A stretch of 64,000 nucleotides of DNA from Halovenus halobia (GTDB lineage: Archaea > Halobacteriota > Halobacteria > Halobacteriales > Haloarculaceae): the NCBI RefSeq assembly GCF_051414135.1, contig NZ_JBLKOA010000001.1, positions 496,001 to 560,000 on the forward strand, given 5' to 3'. Position numbers and translations under genes: made by a program. The notes beneath the pieces are model-generated. The model did not search any database, had not been told where the DNA came from, and saw nothing but the letters and a program-made list of their open reading frames with translations. Shown in pieces: positions 34,408 through 42,613 of this stretch; positions within the stretch are counted from its first letter, which is position 1, and the number at the start of each line of letters is the position of its first letter.

Positions 34408-35547
34408 TTAGATGATCTGGTCGGAGATGATGTTCTTTTGAATCTCGCTGGTGCCCTCGTAGATCTTGGTGATCCGGGCGTCCCGGTAGTAGCGTTCGAC
34501 CGGGTGGTCGCTGACGTAGCCCGCACCACCGTGGACCTGAATCGCCTCGTCGGCGATATCGACCGCGTTCTCACTGGCGAACAGTTTCGCCATGCTGGCG
34601 AATTTCGTCGCAGTCTGCTCGTTGCCGGCCTCGACCTGTGAGGCGGCGCGGTAGGTCAGTGACCGGGCAGCCTCGTTCGTCGCTGCCATGTCGGCGAGTT
34701 TGTGTCGAATCGCCTGATACTCGCTGATTTTCTGTCCACCCTGCTCGCGTTCTTTCGAGTAATCGAGCGCGGCGTCGATGGCGGCCTGTGCACAGCCAAC
34801 TGCCTGCGCTGCGACGCTGGTTCGGCCGGAGGCGAAGAAGTCCATCAGCTGATAGAAGCCCTTGCCTTCCTCGCCGATGATGTGCTCCTCGGACACTCGA
34901 ACGTCGTTGAGCATAACCTCCGCCAGATCAGAGGCACGAATCCCGAGTTTGTTGTCGATTTTTTGAGTATCGACGCCGTCTTTGTCCATCTCGACGAGGA
35001 AGGCAGTGATCCCCTTGTGACCTGCGCCGGGGTCGGTTTTGGTCATACAGACACCGACATCTGCGACGGTGCCGTTGGTGATCCACATCTTGTTGCCGTT
35101 GATGACGAACTCGTCGCCGTCTTTCTCGGCAGTGGTTTCAATGCCAGCAACATTCGAACCGTGTGCTGGCTCTGAGATCATCGAACAGGACGCGGTTTCA
35201 CCACCGGCAATCTTCGGCAGCCACTCCTCTTTCATCCACTCTTTGCCGTACTTGGCGATCATGCTGGAGCCGAATCCAGCACTGCCGACTGCGCTGCCAA
35301 TACCTGGGTCGGCCCGCCACAGTTCCTCGGTGACGATCGACGACGCCAGCGTGTTCATCCCTGCTCCGCCGTACTCTGTCGGGATATTTGGCGCGACGAA
35401 GTCGTTTTTCGCGGCTTTCTTACGGATCTCGATCGGATATGTGTGATTCTCGTCGTACTCGCGGGCAACGGGCTTGATTTCCTCTTCACCAAACTCGCGC
35501 ACCGCTTTCCGGATCATTCGGTGTTCGTCGGATAGCTCGAACGACAT
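34408..35547 (-). CDS. Acyl-CoA dehydrogenase
   Basis: FAD enzyme introducing a trans-2 double bond into an acyl-CoA. I choose the ATG at 35545-35547 (MSFELSDEHR, 379 residues), the usual family start; another ATG 21 bases upstream is possible. Motifs are CSMISEPAHGSNVAG (FAD and substrate), MWITNG, the QVHGGAGYVSDHPVERYYRDA helix, and KIYEGTSEIQ, whose Glu is the catalytic base in many members. First gene of an operon with the hydrolase and regulator. The chain-length preference is unknown. Confidence 0.92.
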   Translation of the reverse strand: MSFELSDEHRMIRKAVREFGEEEIKPVAREYDENHTYPIEIRKKAAKNDFVAPNIPTEYGGAGMNTLASSIVTEELWRADPGIGSAVGSAGFGSSMIAKYGKEWMKEEWLPKIAGGETASCSMISEPAHGSNVAGIETTAEKDGDEFVINGNKMWITNGTVADVGVCMTKTDPGAGHKGITAFLVEMDKDGVDTQKIDNKLGIRASDLAEVMLNDVRVSEEHIIGEEGKGFYQLMDFFASGRTSVAAQAVGCAQAAIDAALDYSKEREQGGQKISEYQAIRHKLADMAATNEAARSLTYRAASQVEAGNEQTATKFASMAKLFASENAVDIADEAIQVHGGAGYVSDHPVERYYRDARITKIYEGTSEIQKNIISDQII

Positions 35548-35787
35548 ACGCAACCCTTGCACTTCCATTGTAAAATAAATTCGGGGTGGATTTTCAGCCG
35601 TTAATGAGTGATTGCGATTTTACGGTATCTCGTTACAGTATCTCTCGCATGGGTTGTCAGGCTGTTTGATTTCAAAAAAGCTGCCGCAGTCGTGCGGTTC
35701 TGTTGTGGTACGACCGTCCCACGGCAGGGGAACTCCGAAAGCCGGATTCTGAAGTCTTATGTTCGTTGTTGAATTACGAGGGAGGAA

Positions 35788-36771
35788 ATGGAGTCTCCGA
35801 GTACGCCCGTTCAGTCACAGGCAGCTGTCCACCGGATCGAAATCGAGGTCGACTGGCCGCCGGGCCACGTCGCCGCTTATCTCGTTGACGGCCCAGAGCC
35901 AATTCTCGTCGACGCGGGGATGGCCGGCGAGGAGTCGGCTACAGCCCTCGAATCTGGGCTCGCGGAGGCAGACTGTTCGCCGTCGGATATCGAGCATCTC
36001 GTCGTCACGCACCCACACGTCGACCACATTGGGCAGGTGAACGCACTGTTAGACGCGAACTCTCCGACTGTCTACGCACCTGTTGGCGCGCGCGAGCGCC
36101 TCAACCGCGACGCGACTGACCTCGGCGACACGATTCGCCGACACGCCCGGCAGGCGGGTATCCGCGGGGACATGCTCGACACAGTGGTCGACCAGTCGGT
36201 CAACTCACTCGAACGAAACCGGAGCCTGCTCGACCCCGACGCCGTGGATGTCTGGGTCGGTGACCGTGATGTCGTCACTATCGCTGACTACGACTTCGAG
36301 GCCATCCATACCCCCGGCCATCAGGCAGACCACCTCTGCTACGATGTCGATTTCGACGGCCAACAGACGCTGTTCTCCGGCGATATCCTGCTCGAACCGT
36401 TCCGCTCTGTGATGATTCATACCGGTCTCGATACGGGTGTCGAGGACGCGGTTCCGGCCTTCCTCGGCGCACTCGACCGACTTGAGGACCTGGGCCCCCG
36501 ACAGGTGCTGCCCGGCCACGGTCCGGTCCACGACCGACCGGACGAGATTGTCCAGCGCTCACGAGATAGTATCGAGCGGATGCTCAAGGGTGCGAAAGCG
36601 GCCGTCGCTGATGGAGAGCTAACAGTGCTCGAACTCGCACAACAGCGGGCCGGTGACCGTGATTTCCACTACGTGCTCCCGGAGGTCTACAGCGCACTCG
36701 CCCACCTCGACAACGAGGGAGAGATTAGCTCCCGTGTCGAAACCGATGTGCGGTACTTCTCTCAGGACTAG
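35788..36771 (+). CDS. Metallo-beta-lactamase-fold hydrolase with C-terminal winged-helix-like tail
   Basis: 327 residues. Complete glyoxalase II-like metal site: THPHVDH (His75, His77, Asp79, His80), HTPGHQADHL, SGDILL and LPGHGPVH. A C-terminal helical tail from about residue 260 resembles the LACTB2/BLACT winged-helix extension. Substrate unknown; relatives hydrolyse thioesters or act on RNA. GGAGG lies only two bases before the ATG, too close for a normal Shine-Dalgarno, so a leaderless start from the TATA-like patch near 35755 is as likely. Confidence 0.87.
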   Translation: MESPSTPVQSQAAVHRIEIEVDWPPGHVAAYLVDGPEPILVDAGMAGEESATALESGLAEADCSPSDIEHLVVTHPHVDHIGQVNALLDANSPTVYAPVGARERLNRDATDLGDTIRRHARQAGIRGDMLDTVVDQSVNSLERNRSLLDPDAVDVWVGDRDVVTIADYDFEAIHTPGHQADHLCYDVDFDGQQTLFSGDILLEPFRSVMIHTGLDTGVEDAVPAFLGALDRLEDLGPRQVLPGHGPVHDRPDEIVQRSRDSIERMLKGAKAAVADGELTVLELAQQRAGDRDFHYVLPEVYSALAHLDNEGEISSRVETDVRYFSQD

Positions 36772-36772
36772 G

Positions 36773-37018
36773 CTACAGGTCTCGGGCGACCCGAAGTTCG
36801 GTATCAGTGACCGTCGCTACACTATCTGCAGGGACCTCGATATCGTCGCCGCCGGCGTCACCGAACCCGAGTCCCTGAATGACTGAGTTGGCGACGCTTG
36901 GGTCTGGGTCGACGAAGGCGACCTGTTCTTTCGGGTCGACTTCGGTGACGATACCAATTTCCTCGGCTTCGATATCGATCAATACCTTGCCTTCGTCTTG
37001 TGTCGAAAGGACTGTCAT
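36773..37018 (-). CDS. Small PRC-barrel-like protein
   Basis: 81 residues from the ATG at 37016-37018; the upstream extension of the frame is arginine-rich non-coding. KVLIDIEAEEIGIVTEVDP and the following strands have the shape of a PRC-barrel, a small beta fold used in RNA processing and photosynthetic proteins; haloarchaea carry many. The stop lies next to the convergent MBL gene. A TATA box at 37041-37048 sets a leaderless start. Confidence 0.62.
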   Translation of the reverse strand: MTVLSTQDEGKVLIDIEAEEIGIVTEVDPKEQVAFVDPDPSVANSVIQGLGFGDAGGDDIEVPADSVATVTDTELRVARDL

Positions 37019-37040
37019 ATACGGTCGTTCTGCCGCCTGA

Positions 37041-37048
37041 TATAAAAA
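37041..37048 (-). promoter_or_regulatory. TATA box of the PRC-barrel-like gene
   Basis: TTTTTATA on the minus strand is centred 27 bases before the ATG at 37018, a strong leaderless promoter arrangement. Confidence 0.65.
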
Positions 37049-37102
37049 CCCCGGCGCGCTGTTCACGGTAGACTCTTGGGGCTGGTTTGTGAAGCCGGAG
37101 GT

Positions 37103-37657
37103 ATGTTGCGAGAGATTCGAGACCTGGGTCCGGTTGGACTCGTCCCGGCGGCGTGGCTCGCGGCGGCGGCGAGCATTCGCGGACTGCTCGGCACCGACGG
37201 GATGCTCATCGCACACGCTGTGATGGCGACGTTCATCGCCGTTTTCGCAGTGACCGGCTGGTCGGCGATGTCCGAAGGCGCGTTCCGCGCCTGGCGAGCG
37301 GTGATGGTCATCGGCCTTCCAGTCACACTCGCAGGGCTGGCTGGATTTTTCGTTTCAGGCCCAAACCAACTGCTATTCAGTATCAGTCTCGTCGGGTGGA
37401 TGCTGCTGCCTGCCGCTGGCCTTGCCTACACCGCCGGCGAACTCCCGGCAGCGAGACTGCTGTACCTCGGGACGGCCGCACTGTCGGCAAGCGGTGCAGC
37501 CGTCGCTGTTGGTGGACTCGTTATTCCTGATGAGCAACTTCTGCTCACTGGCATTGCCCTCGTCGGGATTGGACAGACAATCGGCATCGCTGACGCGTCC
37601 TACCGTGACCAGAGCGAGGCGGGTTACGCCGACGCGCCCGAGTCGACCAGTCGCTGA
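37103..37657 (+). CDS. Six-helix membrane protein of unknown function
   Basis: 184 residues from the ATG at 37103 (MLREIRD). About six hydrophobic helices, a short loop SGPNQLL in the middle and a polar tail. No known motif. Its last 34 bases overlap the end of hflX on the other strand, an unusually long convergent overlap. Confidence 0.6.
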   Translation: MLREIRDLGPVGLVPAAWLAAAASIRGLLGTDGMLIAHAVMATFIAVFAVTGWSAMSEGAFRAWRAVMVIGLPVTLAGLAGFFVSGPNQLLFSISLVGWMLLPAAGLAYTAGELPAARLLYLGTAALSASGAAVAVGGLVIPDEQLLLTGIALVGIGQTIGIADASYRDQSEAGYADAPESTSR

Positions 37658-38934
37658 GCCTTCGAGCGCGACTGCTCGACGATGGCAGGCCGGGCCTCAA
37701 ACTCCATGATCACTTCCTCGCCGTACTCGACAGTGTTGACGTATGCGTTATCGTGAATCCACGAGACGACACTCATCGTATCGTCGGTCATCGGTAAGAC
37801 AAGTCGCTCGCGCTCCAGATCTGGTAACTCGTCGTCTACCCGCTGGCGAAGACTGTCGATGTGTTCGCCCGTCCTCGCGCTGACGACTACGGGGTTCGGT
37901 GCCAGCGCGGACAGTGCTTCTTTCGTTTCGCGAATTTCTGCGTCGTCGACTTTGTCGCACTTGTTCAGGACGGTTACGATGGGTGCTTCGTTGCGCTCGT
38001 ACAATGTGTCGTGACTCGTCACGATCTTTTCACGGATCTCCTCGGTTGGTTCGCTGACGTCGACCACTAGCAAGACGAGGTCTGCCCGGTAAACAGCGTC
38101 GAGCGTCGACTTGAACGACTCGACCAGCCAGTGTGGCAGGTCCGAGATAAATCCAACTGTATCGGTCACGAGCACGTCCCGACGGTCGAGGTCGGCCTGT
38201 CGGGTGGTCGTTCCGAGCGTGGTGAACAGTCGGTCCTCGGACTCGGCGGTGGTGTCCAGGTCTGGATGGATGTCCTTGTTTTCGTCCACGTCGAGGTCAG
38301 ACGCCAGTCGACGCAACAGTGTCGACTTGCCGGCGTTCGTGTACCCGGCAAGCGCGACCAGATCAAAGCCTGACTCGCGGCGCTGCTCTCGGCGGTGCTG
38401 GTCGGTCTGTTCTATCTGTTCGAGTTCCTCGCTGATGCGAGCTATCTGGGACTTGATGTCACGCTCGCGGCTCTCGTCGTACTCACCCAGCCCCATGAAC
38501 CCGGGCCGCTCGTCGCGCTTGGCGAGGCTGGCCTTGGCTTCTGCTCGTGGGAGTTCGTAGCGCAACTCCGCGAGTTCGACCTGCAACTGGGCTTTGCGGG
38601 TCTGTGCCCGCTGGCCGAAAATTTCGAGAATCAGCCTGAAGCGGTCGATAACGCGGACTCCTTTCGGGAGCTTGTTCCCGATGTTGTAGGTCTGGTACGG
38701 TCCTAATTCGTTGTCGACGAGTATCGCCGTCGCGTCGGTGGCGACGACTCGCTGGGCAATTGTCTCTACCTTCCCCTCGCCAAAGTGGTAGGCAGGGTCT
38801 TCGGTTCTGGTCTGGGTGACGATATCCTCGACTGTGTAGCCCGCGGCTCGGGCTAGTTCGATGATTTCGTCGGTCTCAGCTTCTCCGGCGTCGACACGCT
38901 TTGCGACGACGGTCCGCTCTGGCTCTCCTGTCAC
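37624..38934 (-). CDS. hflX: Ribosome-associated GTPase HflX
   Basis: 436 residues. HflX domain (residues 1-190) with the ATP/RNA-binding motif DNELGPYQTYNIGNKL, a long charged helix pair (SQIARISEELEQIEQ), then the GTPase domain: G1 GYTNAGKST (197-205), G3 DTVGFISDLP and G4 NKCD. It binds the large ribosomal subunit and can split stalled ribosomes. The start is a GTG at 38932-38934: an in-frame TGA directly precedes it and no other start follows for 140 codons. SBDS and dph6 lie just upstream on the same strand. Confidence 0.95.
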   Translation of the reverse strand: MTGEPERTVVAKRVDAGEAETDEIIELARAAGYTVEDIVTQTRTEDPAYHFGEGKVETIAQRVVATDATAILVDNELGPYQTYNIGNKLPKGVRVIDRFRLILEIFGQRAQTRKAQLQVELAELRYELPRAEAKASLAKRDERPGFMGLGEYDESRERDIKSQIARISEELEQIEQTDQHRREQRRESGFDLVALAGYTNAGKSTLLRRLASDLDVDENKDIHPDLDTTAESEDRLFTTLGTTTRQADLDRRDVLVTDTVGFISDLPHWLVESFKSTLDAVYRADLVLLVVDVSEPTEEIREKIVTSHDTLYERNEAPIVTVLNKCDKVDDAEIRETKEALSALAPNPVVVSARTGEHIDSLRQRVDDELPDLERERLVLPMTDDTMSVVSWIHDNAYVNTVEYGEEVIMEFEARPAIVEQSRSKAQRLVDSGASA

Positions 38935-38960
38935 TCACTCACACGTATGGCGTGACCGCA

Positions 38961-38966
38961 TATAAA
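38961..38966 (-). promoter_or_regulatory. TATA box of hflX (leaderless GTG start)
   Basis: TTTATA on the minus strand lies about 29 bases before the GTG start. hflX therefore has its own promoter inside the 45-base gap after the SBDS gene. Confidence 0.6.
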
Positions 38967-38979
38967 CCCAAAGTCCGCG

Positions 38980-39705
38980 TCAGCGCGTGTCGAGGTCGTC
39001 CTCGTCTTTGATGATCTGTGTTTCCGCGTTCCCGCTCGAAACCTCGTTCACGAGGTCGTAGAACTCGTTTTGTATCCCGGCGGGGAACTCGACGACGCCA
39101 ATCCACGAGCCGTCAGGCTGCCACTCCTCGCTCTGGAGGTCACCGAACTCCCGGATTTTCGCCTGGCCGCTGCCGGCGTAGTCCGCTGGCAGATTCGCGG
39201 CGACAGTAATCGTGTCGAACCGAATCGGAATCACTGGCCGGAGCGCGTCCAGTGCCTCGTCGACCTGCGTTCCGACTGGCTCCATCGGGTCGATTCGGAA
39301 ATCTGTCTCTTCGAGGGCAGACTCGATCCGGTCGGGCGGATGGGGTGCGTCGTCCATCTGCGGGTTGACCGCATTGCGCGCAATGCGGTTGACGAGTTGT
39401 TTGTGCTTTTTTTCTTTCATTTCCTTGCGCTGCTCTGCGGTGATCTGTATCTCACCCTCTTTGACGACCTGTGGAATAATCTCCATCGGGTCAGTCGTGC
39501 CGAAGACTTCCTCCAGGGCGTTCTCTGGCGGTCGGTCTCCGCGAGAGGCGTTCTCGAAAATATCTTCGGCTGCGATCACGTCTTCGAGCTCTCCGTCGAA
39601 CTCGCCGCGTTTCATTGCCAGCGCGGCGTCTGGGTCGACCAGCACCTCGAATCGCTCCCCGTGAGATTCGAGCCGGGCGGTCACCGCTTCGTCAAGCGAT
39701 ATCAT
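38980..39705 (-). CDS. Ribosome maturation protein SBDS (Sdo1 homologue)
   Basis: 241 residues, the usual archaeal length. The N-terminal FYSH domain reads LDEAVTARLESHGERFEVLV and later LEEVFGTTDPMEI; the middle helical domain has TAEQRKEMKEKKHKQLVNRI, very characteristic; the C-terminal ferredoxin-like domain follows. In eukaryotes SBDS with EFL1 releases eIF6 from 60S subunits; in archaea the partner is probably EF-2. The ATG at 39703-39705 follows a TATA-like box. Confidence 0.96.
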   Translation of the reverse strand: MISLDEAVTARLESHGERFEVLVDPDAALAMKRGEFDGELEDVIAAEDIFENASRGDRPPENALEEVFGTTDPMEIIPQVVKEGEIQITAEQRKEMKEKKHKQLVNRIARNAVNPQMDDAPHPPDRIESALEETDFRIDPMEPVGTQVDEALDALRPVIPIRFDTITVAANLPADYAGSGQAKIREFGDLQSEEWQPDGSWIGVVEFPAGIQNEFYDLVNEVSSGNAETQIIKDEDDLDTR

Positions 39706-39726
39706 ACCGTGGTGTACTCTTGGGGC

Positions 39727-39737
39727 GGTTAAGTTAG
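39727..39737 (-). promoter_or_regulatory. TATA-like box of the SBDS gene
   Basis: TAACTTAACC on the minus strand is centred 27 bases before the ATG at 39705, consistent with a leaderless transcript starting between dph6 and SBDS. Confidence 0.5.
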
Positions 39738-39747
39738 TTATGACACG

Positions 39748-40467
39748 TCAGTCGAGCCACGCATCCTCGATCTGTAGCTGCCCGCGTGTCCCGTCGAACT
39801 CCGACTCGTACTCCAGTTCGATGCGCCGGTCCATGTGCGGCCCGTCACGGACCAGTGTCTCGAACTCTCCGCCTTCGCCCAGCGGATGTACACCGTGGCT
39901 TTCCTGTAGCTCTGCGAGGTCGGCAATCGCGTCGGCATCCAATGGGCGGCCGAGCCACGACTCGTCGAGGCCACCCGCCGCAACGCGAATGATGGTGGTC
40001 TCGAAGCCTGCCGCGAGCATATCGGCGGCAATCTGTTTGGGGTCGCGCTGCCACAACGGCGCAAACGTCTCGATGCCCAGTCGCTCGCTCATCGCCTCGA
40101 CTCGGCTGTTCTGGAACTCACTCTCCACCGCGCCGACGGTCACTCCGGCGAGTCCGTCCGGACGTTCGTCGTCCAGTTTGGTCAGCGCCTCCTCGAGCAC
40201 CGCCAGTTCGGCGTCGCCCTGCTCACCGGCGTCGGTCGTTTCCTCGGCACCAAAGTCGTCTGGATGGACATCGACGAGTTCGATGCCGATACTTTCTGCT
40301 GCCAGTGAGGCAAGTTCTGTCGCTGGGACGTGATACATGTACGAATCGCCCGGCGGGTGGACAGTGAGCAATCGCTGGACGTCGAGGCCTTCTTCGAGCG
40401 CCTGATAGAGCGCCCACGAGGAGTCTTTGCCGCCAGAAAAGAGACTTACCCATGCGCCGTCGGTCAT
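39748..40467 (-). CDS. Diphthine-ammonia ligase (Dph6-type ATP pyrophosphatase)
   Basis: 239 residues. Last step of diphthamide formation on EF-2. The PP-loop SGGKDS is at residues 11-16. The Dph6 signatures ESEFQNSRVE and GEGGEFETLV are intact, which separates it from other N-type ATP pyrophosphatases. It is 42 bases upstream of SBDS and both act around EF-2, so the linkage has functional sense. It lacks the C-terminal YjgF domains of the eukaryotic enzyme, as usual in archaea. Confidence 0.92.
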   Translation of the reverse strand: MTDGAWVSLFSGGKDSSWALYQALEEGLDVQRLLTVHPPGDSYMYHVPATELASLAAESIGIELVDVHPDDFGAEETTDAGEQGDAELAVLEEALTKLDDERPDGLAGVTVGAVESEFQNSRVEAMSERLGIETFAPLWQRDPKQIAADMLAAGFETTIIRVAAGGLDESWLGRPLDADAIADLAELQESHGVHPLGEGGEFETLVRDGPHMDRRIELEYESEFDGTRGQLQIEDAWLD

Positions 40468-40548
40468 ACCACGTCTATCGGCGTCTGGGATTTACGCTTG
40501 CCGGTCGTGACCGTCAGGTTCTTTGAGCGATCACTCCTGGCTCTTGCT

Positions 40549-41028
40549 ATGCGGCGACGTGAATACCTCACGACGGTTGTCGGTGCCAGCACGCTCGCCG
40601 TTGCTGGCTGTTTCGGAAATTCTGATACCAACAACCCCCGTGCTGTCGTGAGCGCGTACATCGAAACCGAACAGCAGGGTGACGCCGACGCCCTCTCAGC
40701 CCTGCTTCACAGCGAGTCGCCAATCGAGCCGACGGAAGCGGAGTCCTCCGAGACGAACCGCTCTGTCGACATCAACACGGTCACAATCTCTGAAAGGGAC
40801 CTCTCCGCGGAACGCCTTCGCTCACTGAATATGAATCTGCCCGACGAGGCAACCACAGCGATTGGCGACGCCGAAAACGCAGTTGTCGAGGCTGAGTACG
40901 AGATCGACGCGCCGACAGTCGAAGACGGCGGCGCTGGCGCAACCAGTGACCGGCTGTCTGTCCAGAATTCCTACCTCACGGCGCGCGAGGATGGCGAGTG
41001 GCTAGTCGTTGCGTTCAGGCTTCGGTAG
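40549..41028 (+). CDS. Small secreted lipoprotein of unknown function
   Basis: 159 residues from the ATG at 40549; upstream in-frame sequence overlaps the divergent dph6 gene and is arginine-rich. Tat-like signal (MRRREYL) and lipobox VAGC with Cys21. The mature part RAVVSAYIETEQQGDADALS suggests an NTF2-like or SnoaL-type fold, ending in DGEWLVVAFRLR, a typical last strand. Its 3' end overlaps the small zinc-ribbon gene on the other strand by 14 bases. Confidence 0.75.
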   Translation: MRRREYLTTVVGASTLAVAGCFGNSDTNNPRAVVSAYIETEQQGDADALSALLHSESPIEPTEAESSETNRSVDINTVTISERDLSAERLRSLNMNLPDEATTAIGDAENAVVEAEYEIDAPTVEDGGAGATSDRLSVQNSYLTAREDGEWLVVAFRLR

Positions 41029-41182
41029 TCGACTCGCTGACCGTAATGGTCACCGCGCCACAGGAACACTCGTAGACACGGCGACGGCCGGCCGCAGTTT
41101 CGTAGACTATTTGACACTGGCTGTCAGTCAACGTGCTGTCACAGTCGGTGCAGTTGCAAGCCGAGGCAAGTTCATCGAGCAT
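41015..41182 (-). CDS. Small zinc-ribbon protein (55 aa)
   Basis: Translated by hand from the ATG at 41180-41182: MLDELASACNCTDCDSTLTD continues through CQIVYETAAGRRRVYECSCG and ends STTEA, TGA at 41015-41017. Cys pairs CNCTDC and, after about 24 residues, CSC could bind one zinc. Haloarchaea encode many such one-domain zinc-finger microproteins, some shown to affect swarming or biofilm. It lies 65 bases downstream of the phosphoesterase gene on the same strand. The exact function is unknown. Confidence 0.72.
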   Translation of the reverse strand: MLDELASACNCTDCDSTLTDSQCQIVYETAAGRRRVYECSCGAVTITVSESTTEA

Positions 41183-41247
41183 ATTCCACTATTGCATGGG
41201 TGGGAGTATGAAGGCGAGCCAACCGCGCGGTGAAAGTGAAAGTGAAC

Positions 41248-41940
41248 TCAGAGGCGGTGTCTGAACGCGCCAAGCGGCGGAAATTCGAGTGTCTCTCTCG
41301 CGTCACGGTCCCGTACAATCGGTGCGAACGCGTCGGCGTCAGTCACGAGCGGCGACATGAACTCGCTGGCGCGCATGTCGTTGACGCGGACTCCCCGAAC
41401 GAAGTCGTTGAACGATGGGAGCATGATGACATCGGCACCATTGTAGACGTCCTCGCCAGCAAGCACGCATGGACGGCGCTGCCCTTCGATTTCAATGGTC
41501 GGGTGGTCGTGACCGATGATGTAGCGCTCGGCGTCGCGCTCGGGTTCGACGTGGCCGTGACAGACCACCGTCTCACCGTGGCTGTACTCTGCTTCGACTG
41601 GGCCAGCCCAGACTGTGTCGAGCATCGTATCGTGATTGCCCGGCGTGACGACGATTCGAGCGCCCACGTCGCGGGCGGCCTGTTTCAGCCCACCGAGTGT
41701 GTTTCTGACAGGGCCGGGAACCGTCTGGAAGGAGTGCAGGAGGTCACCGGCGATGACGACTTCGGAGGGTTCACACGCTACACAGAGGTCGGCGAAGCGC
41801 TCGACCATCTGGTCGCCGTCGCCGACCGGCAGTTCGACGTTCGAGGCGGCACCGCGGCCAACGTGCAGGTCGGCAACGACGAGTACGTCCTCCAGCGTAA
41901 CCGCCAGGTCCCGCACGGAAATCCCCGAGAGTGCCGACAT
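41248..41940 (-). CDS. Metallophosphoesterase
   Basis: 230 residues. Calcineurin-like fold with all metal motifs: VVADLHVG, GDLLHS, TPGNHD, CHGHVEP and GHDHPTIEIEG. The sequence resembles archaeal relatives of the DNA-ligase-associated phosphoesterase group, though no ligase is nearby. Substrate unknown, probably a cyclic or terminal phosphodiester. It follows the M50-like gene by 42 bases on the same strand. Confidence 0.87.
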   Translation of the reverse strand: MSALSGISVRDLAVTLEDVLVVADLHVGRGAASNVELPVGDGDQMVERFADLCVACEPSEVVIAGDLLHSFQTVPGPVRNTLGGLKQAARDVGARIVVTPGNHDTMLDTVWAGPVEAEYSHGETVVCHGHVEPERDAERYIIGHDHPTIEIEGQRRPCVLAGEDVYNGADVIMLPSFNDFVRGVRVNDMRASEFMSPLVTDADAFAPIVRDRDARETLEFPPLGAFRHRL

Positions 41941-41982
41941 ACCCCGTCGTTGGGTTGCAGTGCTGAAATGTGTGCCGACCCG

Positions 41983-42531
41983 TCACGTCAACAGCAGAAT
42001 TGGGCCTACGTGGAGACTTCCGAACCCGAGCAACAGGCCAACAGGGAGTCCAGGGCTCGACTGCCACAGGAGCGAGTAGTCGCCCGACGGTTTGCCGCGA
42101 TAGAGCGTCGCACCGGCGTCGATAGCTGCGTAGACAACGCTGACGAGTAGCGACGCACTTAAGACGGTGACGCCGAGGGCTGGACCCACGAGGAGGCCAA
42201 GCGCGAACCCAACCGGCGCGATAACGCCCGCCTGGACAACCTCACCGGCAGCGGCGAAGCGCCGCTCGTGGTCACTTTCCGAGTCGTACTGCGCGTAGAC
42301 GGTCCGGTAGCGCGAGAGGTCAGTCGGACTCACCCACTCGTCGCCGTCAGAGAGGGCAACGTAACGGGGAAAATACGGGGCAACGAGTTTGATGCGGTCG
42401 GCCGGAATCTCGACGATGCTGCGGCCAGCGTAGTAGTGACCGAGTTCGTGGACCAAAATTGTGACCCAGATGACGGCAAACGCGAATGCAACTGTCAGGA
42501 TGGTGCCGCCAACTGGCGTTGCCACGACCAT
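41983..42531 (-). CDS. M50-like membrane metalloprotease
   Basis: 182 residues from the ATG at 42529-42531; a GTG 63 bases upstream is in frame but adds non-hydrophobic sequence next to the divergent promoter. The first helix holds the zinc motif VHELGHYYAG (His28, Glu29, His32), as in site-2-protease-like enzymes. Three more hydrophobic helices follow. The second M50 motif (NxxPG-like) is not clear, so proteolytic activity is likely but not certain. Confidence 0.72.
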   Translation of the reverse strand: MVVATPVGGTILTVAFAFAVIWVTILVHELGHYYAGRSIVEIPADRIKLVAPYFPRYVALSDGDEWVSPTDLSRYRTVYAQYDSESDHERRFAAAGEVVQAGVIAPVGFALGLLVGPALGVTVLSASLLVSVVYAAIDAGATLYRGKPSGDYSLLWQSSPGLPVGLLLGFGSLHVGPILLLT

Positions 42532-42613
42532 ATCGCCACTCCGGGGGCGGGGATAATCAATCCCGCCGTCGTGGACATCAAAAGTTATGCGCACGGCGCG
42601 GCCCTAGTAGGAT

